A stretch of 17,659 nt of DNA from DASPKM01 sp036402175 (GCA_036402175.1 DASWTK010000159.1:1-17659); one strand, 5' to 3'; counted from the stretch's first letter, positions 1 through 7,501 are shown. Notes: generated by a model not told the origin, from the letters alone. A program made the numbers and translations.

Positions 1-69
1 AGGATCAGAATTGGAACAATTCGTGTTGAGGAGTCTATAATTGGGGATGATAACATTTTCGCGGAATAA
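1..69 (+). CDS. C-terminal end of an unidentified protein (partial)
   Basis: Frame 1 is open from the first base and ends with TAA at 67-69, giving 22 residues that finish in IIGDDNIFAE. The other two plus-strand frames close within about 40 bases. The stop lies 13 bp before the ATG of the next gene, which would fit an operon. The fragment is too short for family assignment and could be chance coding; I do not recognise it. Confidence 0.3.
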   Translation, partial: RIRIGTIRVEESIIGDDNIFAE

Positions 70-82
70 TTTCCATAAGTTA

Positions 83-777
83 ATGTCGCTGTCTATATTT
101 GATAGAATAAAACACGCGACATAACCCCAGTTGACTACATAAGTTTCTTTTCTCCGCTTTTACCCATACTTCTCTTTCTGATTTTTTTTAAAGGAAACGA
201 AAGGAGAGACGTATGGGTAATTATTGTCTATTGTAGTGTCTCATTTATTACAGATTTACTTTTACTAAGGTATCCTAATGGGCCCCAAGTAACAATCCTT
301 ATCGCATTCACTGTCCTGGAATTTCTCTTCTTTTCCACTTTCATATTCCTCAATCTCAAATCACCCCTTCTAAAACGCCTGATTCTCTTTACGTCGGCAG
401 CCTTTGTACTCCTCCCCGTTGCCTTCTACTTATCTCGCGGTAACCTTAATTTTCAATCTCTTATATTCTCTATTGAGAATATTATTATTATACCTTTCTG
501 CGTTTTATATTTCTATGAACAGATAAATAAACCCGATACATTCTTTATCTATCTGTCCAAAAGCTTCTGGATCATCCTGGGAATTATTATCTATGTAACC
601 GGGACACTTTTCGTGTTCATCTACATTGATAGCCTTCCGGAAGACCAACAAGAAAAATATTGGATCATTAATTTGATTTTCAATACTATAAAAAATATTT
701 TGTTCGCTATCGGTATCTATATTAAAAAACCAAAAGAAGAATTCAATCCATATCTGGGAAGAGACCCGAGTATTTAA
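83..777 (+). pseudogene. Multi-pass (about 7 TM) membrane protein, frameshifted near the N-terminus
   Basis: Frame 1 is open from 106 to the TAA at 775-777 and encodes about 220 very hydrophobic residues. I count seven likely membrane helices: around ISFFSPLLPILLFLIFF, VWVIIVYCSVSFITDLLLL, a third near TVLEFLFFSTFIFLNL, then LILFTSAAFVLLPVAFYL, IIIIPFCVLYFY, FWIILGIIIYVTGTLFVFIY and INLIFNTIKNILFAIGIYI. This frame has no ATG, GTG or TTG before about 670. The only plausible start, ATG at 83, is in frame 2 and reads MSLSIFDRIKHAT before a stop at 122. One added base in the AAAA run at 109-112 would join the two into one protein. This could be a real inactivating deletion, a sequencing or assembly error, or less likely ribosomal slippage on the A run. 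The gene stops 26 bp before the histidine kinase, suggesting co-transcription and perhaps a sensor role. No family name assigned. Confidence 0.6.
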
Positions 778-803
778 ACACCCTAACCTAACCCTAGAAC
801 GCG

Positions 804-1637
804 ATGTTTTTCTTACAAGCCAACAACCAACCCCAAAGTATCTCCCTGGTACTGTTTTTCGGTACTATTGGAATGCTGGCGCTTGCCATTGGCTTAATCG
901 TCTTTATAATTTTCCACCAGCGAAAGGTCATCCGTTACCAGCTGCAATTGCAGAAATTAGAACAGGATCAGCAAAAAATGCTGCTTAATGCATCAATACG
1001 ACTTCAGGAAGAAGAACGTCAACGTATCGCTGCTGACCTTCACGACGATGCAGGCCCTCTTCTGGCTACTGCCCGTCTTTATCTTAACGAAAACCTGGTC
1101 AATCAAGACAAAACAACACAGCTTCAAGCCATATACAACGCTAAACAGATTATAGATGATACCATCCAGCTCATCCGTAATATTTCACATAGCCTCATGC
1201 CACCAACTCTCAAGAACTTCGGTCTTGAATCAGCGGTGAACGACCTTTTCCAAAAAATAAGCGGAGCCGGTACAATGAATGCCAGTTGCCGCTTCCACGA
1301 TTACCGGGAACGTATGGCGCCCGAAAAAGAACTCATCGTATTCCGGGTGATACAGGAACTGGTGAATAATATTCTAAAACATAGTAACGCAAGCTTCATC
1401 CATCTTACACAAAATATGAATGATGGCAAATGCTTCATTCGCCTGCATCATGATGGACGCGGCTTAACCCAGGCCGACTTTGAAAAATTAAATAAAAGCA
1501 CCGTGGGACTTGGACTGAAAAATATTCAAAGCCGTTTAAAAGTATTACAGGGAAAAATTCAATTTGAAAAAGATCTTAGTCAAACATATTATAAGGCAAC
1601 AATAGAAATACCAAAAGAAGAGGAAGACAGGCCTTAA
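804..1637 (+). CDS. Sensor histidine kinase, NarX/DesK-like (HisKA_3 + HATPase_c)
   Basis: This is a 277-residue membrane-anchored histidine kinase expected to autophosphorylate and pass phosphate to the response regulator encoded next. One membrane helix lies at about residues 15-37, followed by a coiled-coil-like stretch (43-75). The HisKA_3 dimerisation box is at about 68-135, with the phospho-acceptor His80 in AADLHDDAGP. The ATPase domain shows an N box (QELVNNILKHSNA, about 184-196), a DGRG motif (217-220) and a GLGLKNIQSRL box (235-245). There is no extracytoplasmic sensor domain, PAS or GAF, so the input must come from the membrane helix or a partner; the multi-pass membrane protein just upstream is the obvious candidate (inference). 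The ATG at 804 lies 26 bp after the previous stop. The signal sensed is unknown. Confidence 0.9.
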   Translation: MFFLQANNQPQSISLVLFFGTIGMLALAIGLIVFIIFHQRKVIRYQLQLQKLEQDQQKMLLNASIRLQEEERQRIAADLHDDAGPLLATARLYLNENLVNQDKTTQLQAIYNAKQIIDDTIQLIRNISHSLMPPTLKNFGLESAVNDLFQKISGAGTMNASCRFHDYRERMAPEKELIVFRVIQELVNNILKHSNASFIHLTQNMNDGKCFIRLHHDGRGLTQADFEKLNKSTVGLGLKNIQSRLKVLQGKIQFEKDLSQTYYKATIEIPKEEEDRP

Positions 1638-1675
1638 TTTGTAATTCGTATCTTTAAAGCTTAAGTACAATACCT

Positions 1676-2338
1676 ATGGGAGTCATAAAAGTGGCGATTG
1701 CTGACGACCACAAAATATTCAGAAAGGGTGTAATCCTATCGCTCCGGCCTTACACTAATATTAAATTCGTGCTGGAAGCTGACCATGGTCAGCAATTACT
1801 CGACGGACTTCAGGACCTGCCGGCAGAAGAAAAACCTGACGTTATCTTAATGGACCTCCGCATGCCAATGAAGGATGGTATTGAAACTACAAAGCTTGTC
1901 GCAAAACAATTTCCACAGATTCATATTATAGCACTGACAATGTTCGAAGACGAGCGGTTCGTGAGCCATATGATGGAAATCGGCGCCAACGGCTACCTGC
2001 TCAAAAGCGCCGATCCCGCTGAAATAAAACGCGCTATCATGGAAGTGATGAGCAAAGGCTATTACCTGAACAATTTCGTAAACAGAATATTACTTAAAAA
2101 GTCGCATTCAAAAACAAGAACCATCCCAACACTGAATAGCGAGATCACCCTGAACGAAAGGGAAAGAGATGTGATCAAGTATATCTGTATGGAATTTACA
2201 GCCCAGGAAATTGCCCAGAAACTCGAAGTGAGTCCCAGGACCGTTGAGGCAATAAAAGACCGGCTTATGGAAAGATTCGGAGCAAAAAATACTGCCGGAC
2301 TGGTGTTCTTCGCGGTAAAAAATAACCTGGTCGACTAA
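1676..2338 (+). CDS. Response regulator, NarL/FixJ family (REC + LuxR-type HTH)
   Basis: This 220-residue transcription regulator is the likely partner of the kinase 38 bp upstream. The receiver domain (about 3-125) has the acidic pair Asp10/Asp11, phospho-acceptor Asp60 in VILMDLRMP, the conserved Thr88 and Lys110 in GYLLKS. After a basic linker the C-terminal GerE/LuxR helix-turn-helix lies at about 155-215, with LNERERDVIKYI and the recognition region AQEIAQKLEVSPRTVEAIK. All receiver catalytic residues are present, so it should be phosphorylatable. It ends 10 bp before the convergent scoB stop codon, with no obvious terminator between. A partial promoter-like TATCTTTA sits at 1649-1656 in the gap before it, without a convincing upstream element. 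Target genes are unknown. Confidence 0.93.
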   Translation: MGVIKVAIADDHKIFRKGVILSLRPYTNIKFVLEADHGQQLLDGLQDLPAEEKPDVILMDLRMPMKDGIETTKLVAKQFPQIHIIALTMFEDERFVSHMMEIGANGYLLKSADPAEIKRAIMEVMSKGYYLNNFVNRILLKKSHSKTRTIPTLNSEITLNERERDVIKYICMEFTAQEIAQKLEVSPRTVEAIKDRLMERFGAKNTAGLVFFAVKNNLVD

Positions 2339-2348
2339 CCGAAGTTAT

Positions 2349-3005
2349 CTACAGTTTCATTTCTGGTATCTCACCCTCGATCAAAAGCTTCCCGGCTGTT
2401 TTTGATCTTATTTCTTCAACTGTAATGCCTGGCGCCCGCTCCAAAAGCTTAAAGCCATCAGGAGTTACATCAAGCACCGCAATTTCCGTCACGATCCTTT
2501 TTACGCATTTTACCCCCGTAAGCGGTAGTGAACATTTTTGCAAAAGTTTCGATTCACCCTTTGGATTGGTATGCATCATGGCAACAATAATATTCCGTGC
2601 ACTGGCTACCAGGTCCATCGCTCCGCCCATTCCCTTGACCATCTTGCCGGGTATCTTCCAGTTTGCTATATCTCCTTCTTCGCTCACTTCCATCGCACCT
2701 AAGACCGTTAAATCAACTTTGCCAGCCCTTATCATTCCAAAGCTCTCGGCACTGTCAAAAAATGATCCGCCGGGAAGCACGGTAACCGTTTCCTTGCCCG
2801 CATTGATCAGGTCCGCGTCTATCTCAGGTTCTTCAGGATAAGGCCCCATTCCCAGCATTCCATTTTCTGATTGCAGCATTATTGTCATCCCTGAAGGAAT
2901 ATAATTCGCAACAAGTGTTGGAATGCCGATTCCAAGGTTCACATACATGCCATCACGCAATTCCTGCGCGATCCGCCTTGCAATTCCATATTTATCCAAT
3001 GCCAT
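2349..3005 (-). CDS. scoB: 3-oxoacid CoA-transferase, subunit B
   Basis: This is the 218-residue beta subunit of a succinyl-CoA:3-ketoacid (or acetoacetate) CoA-transferase, which moves CoA between an acyl-CoA donor and a 3-oxoacid such as acetoacetate. Visible family marks are the N-terminal VNLGIGIPTLVANY, the SENGMLGMGP motif with catalytic Glu47 (the residue that forms the glutamyl-CoA thioester in this family), and the glycine-rich GKMVKGMGGAMDLV segment. Length is normal for a separate B subunit. It starts 20 bp after the scoA stop, so the two are surely one transcript. Sequence alone does not decide between succinyl-CoA and acetyl-CoA as donor; in Bacteroidota these pairs are usually annotated scoAB. 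Confidence 0.93.
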   Translation of the reverse strand: MALDKYGIARRIAQELRDGMYVNLGIGIPTLVANYIPSGMTIMLQSENGMLGMGPYPEEPEIDADLINAGKETVTVLPGGSFFDSAESFGMIRAGKVDLTVLGAMEVSEEGDIANWKIPGKMVKGMGGAMDLVASARNIIVAMMHTNPKGESKLLQKCSLPLTGVKCVKRIVTEIAVLDVTPDGFKLLERAPGITVEEIRSKTAGKLLIEGEIPEMKL

Positions 3006-3025
3006 GGTTAATTAAGATTTTGCGG

Positions 3026-3724
3026 TTATTTGCTTATCTGTACCGTTTTTCTTTCAATCCTTTTTTCATAATTGCTACCCTGAAAAATGCGATGAACATA
3101 AATACCGGCAACATGAATTTGATCCGGGTCAAGTTCGCCTGGCTTCACTAACTGTTCCACCTCAGCGATCGTGATATTACCGGCTTTTGCCATGGAGGTG
3201 GAAAAATTGCGGGTGGTTTTTCTGAATACAAGATTTCCAAAAGAATCACCCTTCCATGCTTTAACTATTGAAAATTCTGCGTGCAATGCCAATTCCATCA
3301 GGTAAGGCTTTCCACCAAATACTCTGGTTTCCTTCCCCTCGCCTATTTCTGTTCCGTAACCAGCCGGCGTATAGAATGCAGGAATTCCCATACCAGCCAT
3401 CTGTATGCGCGTTGCCAGCGTTCCCTGTGGTATCAGATCCACTTCAAGTTCTCCGCTGAGCAACTGGCGCTCAAATTCCGCATTTTCACCCACGTAAGAA
3501 CTCATCATTTTTTTGATCTGCCGGGTTTGGAGCAAAAGCCCAAGCCCAAAGTCGTCAACACCTGCATTATTTGAAATGCACGTGAGGTTTTTTACTCCTT
3601 TACGCACCAGCGCAGAGATACAATTTTCAGGAATTCCACATAAGCCAAATCCACCTAACATGATCGTACAACCATCAGTGATATCCTTGATCGCCTCATC
3701 GGCATTCTGAACAACCTTTTGCAT
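3026..3724 (-). CDS. scoA: 3-oxoacid CoA-transferase, subunit A
   Basis: This is the 232-residue alpha subunit partnering ScoB. It carries the CoA-transferase family I signature GGFGLCGIPE (residues 24-33), the NNAGVDDFGLG segment and ETRVFGGKPYLME, all typical of succinyl-CoA:acetoacetate CoA-transferase A chains. Together with ScoB it would activate acetoacetate for breakdown to acetyl-CoA or run the reverse reaction. The ATG at 3724 is 61 bp downstream of the DUF4296 gene on the same strand, so it may share that transcript or use its own promoter; TATTTTTA in that gap is one mismatch from the Bacteroidota -7 consensus but lacks a clear -33 partner. Length and motifs are normal. Confidence 0.93.
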   Translation of the reverse strand: MQKVVQNADEAIKDITDGCTIMLGGFGLCGIPENCISALVRKGVKNLTCISNNAGVDDFGLGLLLQTRQIKKMMSSYVGENAEFERQLLSGELEVDLIPQGTLATRIQMAGMGIPAFYTPAGYGTEIGEGKETRVFGGKPYLMELALHAEFSIVKAWKGDSFGNLVFRKTTRNFSTSMAKAGNITIAEVEQLVKPGELDPDQIHVAGIYVHRIFQGSNYEKRIERKTVQISK

Positions 3725-3785
3725 GGGATGTTTTTTTGAAGAGCAGTAAAAATACTTAGAAGAAGACTTACCGGGAAATTAAAAC

Positions 3786-4142
3786 TTACTGGGGATTTTT
3801 ATAAACTTCCTCTATCCTCCGGTTGGCCCTTGCAGATAAAGAATCAAAAAGCACTTTACTGTCCTGGGGACGCGAAGCATAGTACTCGTAACTTTTCCGG
3901 AATTGCTCCCTGGAAATATTATGCAGCTTGAAGACCTGCTCATACAATTTATAACGCTCCGCTTTTATATCAGTAATCGCAGTATCCTTCAGCAAAATAG
4001 TTTGAAGATATTCATCGGCCATCACCATATCCCATATGATATTCTCCATTTTTGTACGGGACAATGTATCATCGGGGCGGTCGTTCTTACCACACGCGGT
4101 AAAAAAGACAACTACTATCAAAAATAAAAGAACACGGCTCAT
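3786..4142 (-). CDS. DUF4296 family lipoprotein
   Basis: This is a 118-residue predicted lipoprotein. The N-terminus is a short hydrophobic signal ending in a lipobox-like FFTAC, with lipidation expected at Cys17. The mature part is mostly helical and charged, with the motif region MENIIWDMVMADEYLQ typical of DUF4296, a Bacteroidota family of unknown function. Its ATG overlaps the stop of the DUF4835 gene by 4 bases (ATGA), so the two are translationally linked. That coupling suggests an envelope role alongside the DUF4835 protein (inference). There is no catalytic motif. Confidence 0.8.
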   Translation of the reverse strand: MSRVLLFLIVVVFFTACGKNDRPDDTLSRTKMENIIWDMVMADEYLQTILLKDTAITDIKAERYKLYEQVFKLHNISREQFRKSYEYYASRPQDSKVLFDSLSARANRRIEEVYKNPQ

Positions 4143-5059
4143 CTCAATTCCTGTTTATACAATGAGGCATTGGATACGTCAACCCTGGCCAGTACATCCA
4201 GGGCACGACTCTTTTCATCAGGAGACGCTTTTTTGAAGATCTTGATCAACTCCCCTGACCTGCCCTGAAAAAAAAACTGAATGATCATAGAGTTGGGAAT
4301 TTCCGTATTTACCGTATTCAAAAGATTAAGCGTGTTTATTACTGCTGTCCGGGCTGCAACTTCATTCTCATACATCTGATCCATGCCCATCCTGAAATAA
4401 CTGTAGTAAGCATCGTGGATTAGATTGTACCTGTTGTTTGTGAGATTTTCAATCAGCCAATACCTGTTCCGTAAACCATCAAAAGCCCGCCAACCCGCAA
4501 TATCGCGGCCTTCCGGTGCATTATTGACAATGTTCTGCGCGCGCTGGTAGAACTGATCGCCGCCTCTGAGCCCAAATGAACTGTAATCAAGCCCCAGGAT
4601 CACATAAACATAATACGCAAAAATGGCTGTAAGATTGGAAGCTACCGGGTCAGTTCCCTGAACCCTGTTTTCATTAAATTCGAGCGGCTGGAATTCAACG
4701 TAGCGAAAAACTACACCATCATCCTGGTGATTAATCAGGGGTGATTCATAAGTGGAATTGAAAACCGGACGCGCAGCCTGAATAGTTAGTGACGCCTGGT
4801 AAATATTGGTTCCAACAGACTTCTCGATATTCAAAAGGAAATTGCAGGTAACTTTCTCCTGCTGCTGATAACTTTCATTTGTCCACTTACGGTTGTTCAG
4901 GAAATTATTCAGGGACGTTTGAAGTGTCTGAAATACTTTTTTATCTACCTGCGTGCCAATCCGGCTTGCGTTTACTGTGATACGCGCCTGTAATTCCTGG
5001 GCATCAATCTTCAACGTCAAAATCAACAACACACCTAAAAAGAAAATGCTATTACGCAT
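4139..5059 (-). CDS. porD: DUF4835 family protein (PorD-like, T9SS-associated)
   Basis: This is a 306-residue exported protein with a signal peptide (1-20, cleavage near KIDA-Q) followed by a conserved DUF4835 body, beginning with ELQARITVNASRIGTQ and including FQTLQTSLNNFLNNRKWTNE. Proteins of this family are commonly annotated in Bacteroidota as the type IX secretion protein PorD. I give that name from recall of family naming, not from a motif that proves function. Its start overlaps the coaBC stop by 8 bases and its stop overlaps the next start by 4, so coaBC, this gene and the DUF4296 gene form a tight operon. The coaBC-DUF4835 adjacency is widely conserved in the phylum. A T9SS cargo protein is encoded at the right end of this window. 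Confidence 0.8.
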   Translation of the reverse strand: MRNSIFFLGVLLILTLKIDAQELQARITVNASRIGTQVDKKVFQTLQTSLNNFLNNRKWTNESYQQQEKVTCNFLLNIEKSVGTNIYQASLTIQAARPVFNSTYESPLINHQDDGVVFRYVEFQPLEFNENRVQGTDPVASNLTAIFAYYVYVILGLDYSSFGLRGGDQFYQRAQNIVNNAPEGRDIAGWRAFDGLRNRYWLIENLTNNRYNLIHDAYYSYFRMGMDQMYENEVAARTAVINTLNLLNTVNTEIPNSMIIQFFFQGRSGELIKIFKKASPDEKSRALDVLARVDVSNASLYKQELR

Positions 5060-6248
5060 GAAGTAAGTTTACAATTCTATCAACGATATCTTTCGCTACT
5101 TGTTGTTTTGGTTTACGCTCAAATGCAAGCTGCTGGCCGTTTTTCTCAAAAATTGTGATCTTGTTTGTATCATATCCGAACCCGGCGCCCGCATCATTCA
5201 GGGAATTAAGAACGATGAGATCCGCATTCTTGCCTTCCAGTTTTTTGAGAGCGTATTCTTTCTCATTCGTAGTCTCTAAAGCAAATCCTACCAGTATCTG
5301 ACCATTCTTTTTCTGATCTCCAAGGCTTTTAAGAATATCCTTTGTCTTTACTAACTCCAGGGTAATTGTATCCCCGGTTTTCTTGATCTTTTCTTTTGCC
5401 TTTACCGCAGGAGTATAATCTGCTACTGCAGCAGACATGATTGCCACATCCGATTCCCCAAATTCTGCAATACAGGCATTGTACATTTCTTCGGCTGTCT
5501 GTACCTTTTTAAGGTTAACCCCAGGAATCGTCAAACTAAGTGAAGAGGGACCCATTACAAGATTTACCTCAGCACCCCGGTTTGCCAGTTCTTTTGAAAG
5601 TGCGATCCCCATTTTACCGGAAGAATGATTGCCGATAAAACGAACCGGATCAATGGGCTCATAAGTAGGTCCGGCAGTAACCAGTACCTTTTTTCCAAGC
5701 ATATCCTTCTCGACGAATACTTCATCTGCAATAAATTGAAGAATAGCCTCTGGTTCAGCCATACGTCCATCTCCGTACAATCCACTGGCAAGTTCACCTT
5801 TCTCCACCGGTATCACAATGTTGCCGAAAGAACGCAATTTATCAAGATTGGAAATGGTAGTAGGATGATGCCACATATCCTCATCCATCGCAGGCGCAAC
5901 CACTACCGGGCAGGTAGCCGAAAGATAGGTTGCCATAAGAAGATTATCACACTGGCCTGTTGCCATCTTTGCCAGCGAATTGCAGCTGAGTGGCGCTATC
6001 AGCATTATATCGGCCCATCGGCCCAGCATCACATGATTGGCCCAGGCTTCTTCATTAAAAAGATCAACCAGAACAGGGTTTTTAGATAAGGTTGAAAGCG
6101 TAAGCGGAGTCACAAAATCGCGTGCGGCAGGTGTCATGATCACTTTTACTTCTGCGCCGGCTTTAATAAACTGGCGAACCAGCAGAATGGACTTGTATGC
6201 TGCAATGCTGCCAGTGATGCACAAGAGGATTTTCTTTCCCTTAAACAT
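5052..6248 (-). CDS. coaBC: Bifunctional phosphopantothenoylcysteine decarboxylase / phosphopantothenate-cysteine ligase
   Basis: This 398-residue enzyme carries out two CoA biosynthesis steps: joining 4'-phosphopantothenate to cysteine (CoaB) and decarboxylating the product to 4'-phosphopantetheine (CoaC, FMN-dependent). The N-terminal flavoprotein domain (about 1-175) has the CITGSIAAYK start and catalytic His72 in ANHVMLGRWAD. The C-terminal ligase domain (about 184-395) has VTAGPTYEPIDPVRFIGNHS with the key Asn207 and a KAKEKIKK lysine segment (283-290). Two classical CoaC positions differ from the E. coli type: PxMNxxMW is PAMDEDMW (Asp122 for Asn), and the Cys before the GxGRM loop is Ser155 (ELASGLYGDGRM). 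I believe such changes occur in other Bacteroidota CoaBC proteins, so this is probably a lineage form rather than a dead enzyme. It starts downstream of the rpoZ terminator and heads the coaBC-DUF4835-DUF4296 operon. Confidence 0.95.
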   Translation of the reverse strand: MFKGKKILLCITGSIAAYKSILLVRQFIKAGAEVKVIMTPAARDFVTPLTLSTLSKNPVLVDLFNEEAWANHVMLGRWADIMLIAPLSCNSLAKMATGQCDNLLMATYLSATCPVVVAPAMDEDMWHHPTTISNLDKLRSFGNIVIPVEKGELASGLYGDGRMAEPEAILQFIADEVFVEKDMLGKKVLVTAGPTYEPIDPVRFIGNHSSGKMGIALSKELANRGAEVNLVMGPSSLSLTIPGVNLKKVQTAEEMYNACIAEFGESDVAIMSAAVADYTPAVKAKEKIKKTGDTITLELVKTKDILKSLGDQKKNGQILVGFALETTNEKEYALKKLEGKNADLIVLNSLNDAGAGFGYDTNKITIFEKNGQQLAFERKPKQQVAKDIVDRIVNLLHA

Positions 6249-6300
6249 GCTTTAAAATTAGAACAATTTATGAACGGATTCTGTCACCCGCAATACTTAA

Positions 6301-6330
6301 AACAAAAAGCGACAGCTTTATGACTGTCGC
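6301..6330 (-). terminator. Rho-independent terminator after rpoZ
   Basis: A perfect 7-bp stem (GCGACAG at 6309-6315, CTGTCGC at 6324-6330) encloses an 8-base loop. On the minus strand it is followed by TTTTTGTTTT. It lies 22 bp past the rpoZ stop and separates bamD-rpoZ from coaBC. Confidence 0.8.
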
Positions 6331-6352
6331 CTGTAATATTGTATGTTCCTGA

Positions 6353-6694
6353 TCAGCTGAAAAGGTCATCCGTGTTCTTGCGATAATAGATCTTATTCTC
6401 CATGAATTCCTGTGTCGCAAGCAATGAGGGATTTGGCATCCGCTCATAAGCACGTGAAATTTCAATTTGCTCTTTATTCTCATGTATCTCTTCCAGGCTA
6501 TCGGTATGACTTGCAAACTCGTCAAGCTTGTTATGCAATTCTTCTTTCATTGCAATGTTGATCTGATTAGCCCTTTTCGCAACAATTGCAATTGACTCAT
6601 ACAGATTGCCGGTTCTTGCCTTGATCTCGGTTAAGTTTCTTGTCTCCACCACATTACTGGTGTTAGCACTAAGCTGCCGTCTTAGTTTGCTCAT
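6353..6694 (-). CDS. rpoZ: DNA-directed RNA polymerase omega subunit (Bacteroidota type)
   Basis: This is a 113-residue omega subunit that helps assemble and stabilise RNA polymerase around beta-prime. The recognisable core is TGNLYESIAIVAKRANQIN (about 28-46), matching the AKRA(R/N)QI segment of RpoZ. The rest, with a charged helical middle and a PNPSLLATQEFMENKIYYRK tail (88-106), follows the longer Bacteroidota form. Its ATG lies inside the 3' end of bamD: the reading frames overlap by 26 bases, so translation is probably coupled. A strong hairpin terminator follows 22 bp after its stop. The neighbour order bamD-rpoZ-coaBC is common in the phylum and supports the call. Confidence 0.9.
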   Translation of the reverse strand: MSKLRRQLSANTSNVVETRNLTEIKARTGNLYESIAIVAKRANQINIAMKEELHNKLDEFASHTDSLEEIHENKEQIEISRAYERMPNPSLLATQEFMENKIYYRKNTDDLFS

Positions 6695-7484
6695 TTTGTA
6701 ATTCTTTTATATTGTTTTGTGATAGGCTTAAATAACGTTCTGTTTCCTTGATCAATTTGCTTTCCGGGAAACGGTCGATAAAATCATTGCATTCGGTTAT
6801 CACCTGCTCAAACCTCTCATTTTTCTTTTCCTCTACGCTCATCAGGGCGTATTGATAATACGATTTTATAACCTGAAGTTTATACTCATCGCTCTTTTCC
6901 GAATCAGGAAAGTTATTCATTAAATTGGTAAAAGCAATGCCCGCAGCCTTAAATTGCCCCAGGTTGAAGTATAACTCCGCGTTTTTGAAGTCTTTGGCTT
7001 CCAGTTTCGCCCGGCACTGATCTATGATCTCTGTCGCTTCTTTTATACGCGCCGAACCGGGGTGGGTATTAATAAAGGTCTGCATTAACCCGATGGTCCG
7101 TTGTGTATTTGTCTGATCCAGCTCCACTTTGGGCGACTGCTTAAAATAAGTGTACGCCCTCATATATTCCATTTCCTCCGCCCTGGCGCTATTGGGAAAA
7201 ACTTCCACAAAACCTTTAAACAGGTTTTCAGCGTTCAGATAGTCCTTTTGGTAATACGCGCAATAAGCATATTTATAGTATAGGTCTTCAAACTGTGGAG
7301 TACCCTTTAAAATAGGAAAAAGCTCTTCAAACAGCAGCTGGGCGTAATGGTACTTTTTCTTTGCATAGTACTGTTCAGCCATCCTGAGTTTGTAGTCATA
7401 GTCGGTACTTTTCTGAACCTTCGCAAACCGGGAACAGGATACAAGTACTATGGAAGCCAATAAAATAGAGGTAATAAGTCTCAT
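6669..7484 (-). CDS. bamD: Outer membrane protein assembly factor BamD (lipoprotein)
   Basis: This is a 271-residue lipoprotein of the BAM complex, which inserts beta-barrel proteins into the outer membrane. I use the ATG at 7484; a TTG four codons upstream is also open but would precede a normal signal peptide. The signal MRLITSILLASIVLVSC ends in a lipobox with Cys17. The mature part is helical tetratricopeptide-like repeats (about 30-260), for example YKYAYCAYYQKDYLNAENLF and the FVEVFPNSARAEEMEYMRA pattern typical of BamD/YfiO. The 3' end overlaps rpoZ by 26 bases. A TAACTTTG element lies only 10 bp upstream of the ATG, implying a very short leader. The OmpA-like gene upstream has its own terminator, so bamD-rpoZ is probably a separate unit. 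Confidence 0.9.
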   Translation of the reverse strand: MRLITSILLASIVLVSCSRFAKVQKSTDYDYKLRMAEQYYAKKKYHYAQLLFEELFPILKGTPQFEDLYYKYAYCAYYQKDYLNAENLFKGFVEVFPNSARAEEMEYMRAYTYFKQSPKVELDQTNTQRTIGLMQTFINTHPGSARIKEATEIIDQCRAKLEAKDFKNAELYFNLGQFKAAGIAFTNLMNNFPDSEKSDEYKLQVIKSYYQYALMSVEEKKNERFEQVITECNDFIDRFPESKLIKETERYLSLSQNNIKELQNEQTKTAA

Positions 7485-7493
7485 AAAGGCGGG

Positions 7494-7501
7494 CAAAGTT
7501 A
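7494..7501 (-). promoter_or_regulatory. Candidate -7 promoter element for bamD-rpoZ
   Basis: TAACTTTG on the minus strand matches the Bacteroidota -7 consensus TAnnTTTG and ends 9 bases before the bamD ATG. No TTTG is seen at the usual 19-21 bp upstream spacing (the nearest is 12 bp away), so this is a half-site only. Confidence 0.38.

Noticed and set aside
778..797. Telomere-like CCCTAACCTAACCCTAG just before the histidine kinase
   Set aside because: Only about two and a half irregular units in a short spacer between bacterial genes; best explained by chance.
2425..2841. 138-codon open frame antisense to scoB
   Set aside because: Wholly within a conserved gene on the other strand, with low-complexity translation and no recognisable domain.
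5625..6089. 154-codon open frame antisense to coaBC
   Set aside because: It lies wholly opposite a well-supported conserved gene and its translation shows no family motif or signal; it is a shadow of codon bias.
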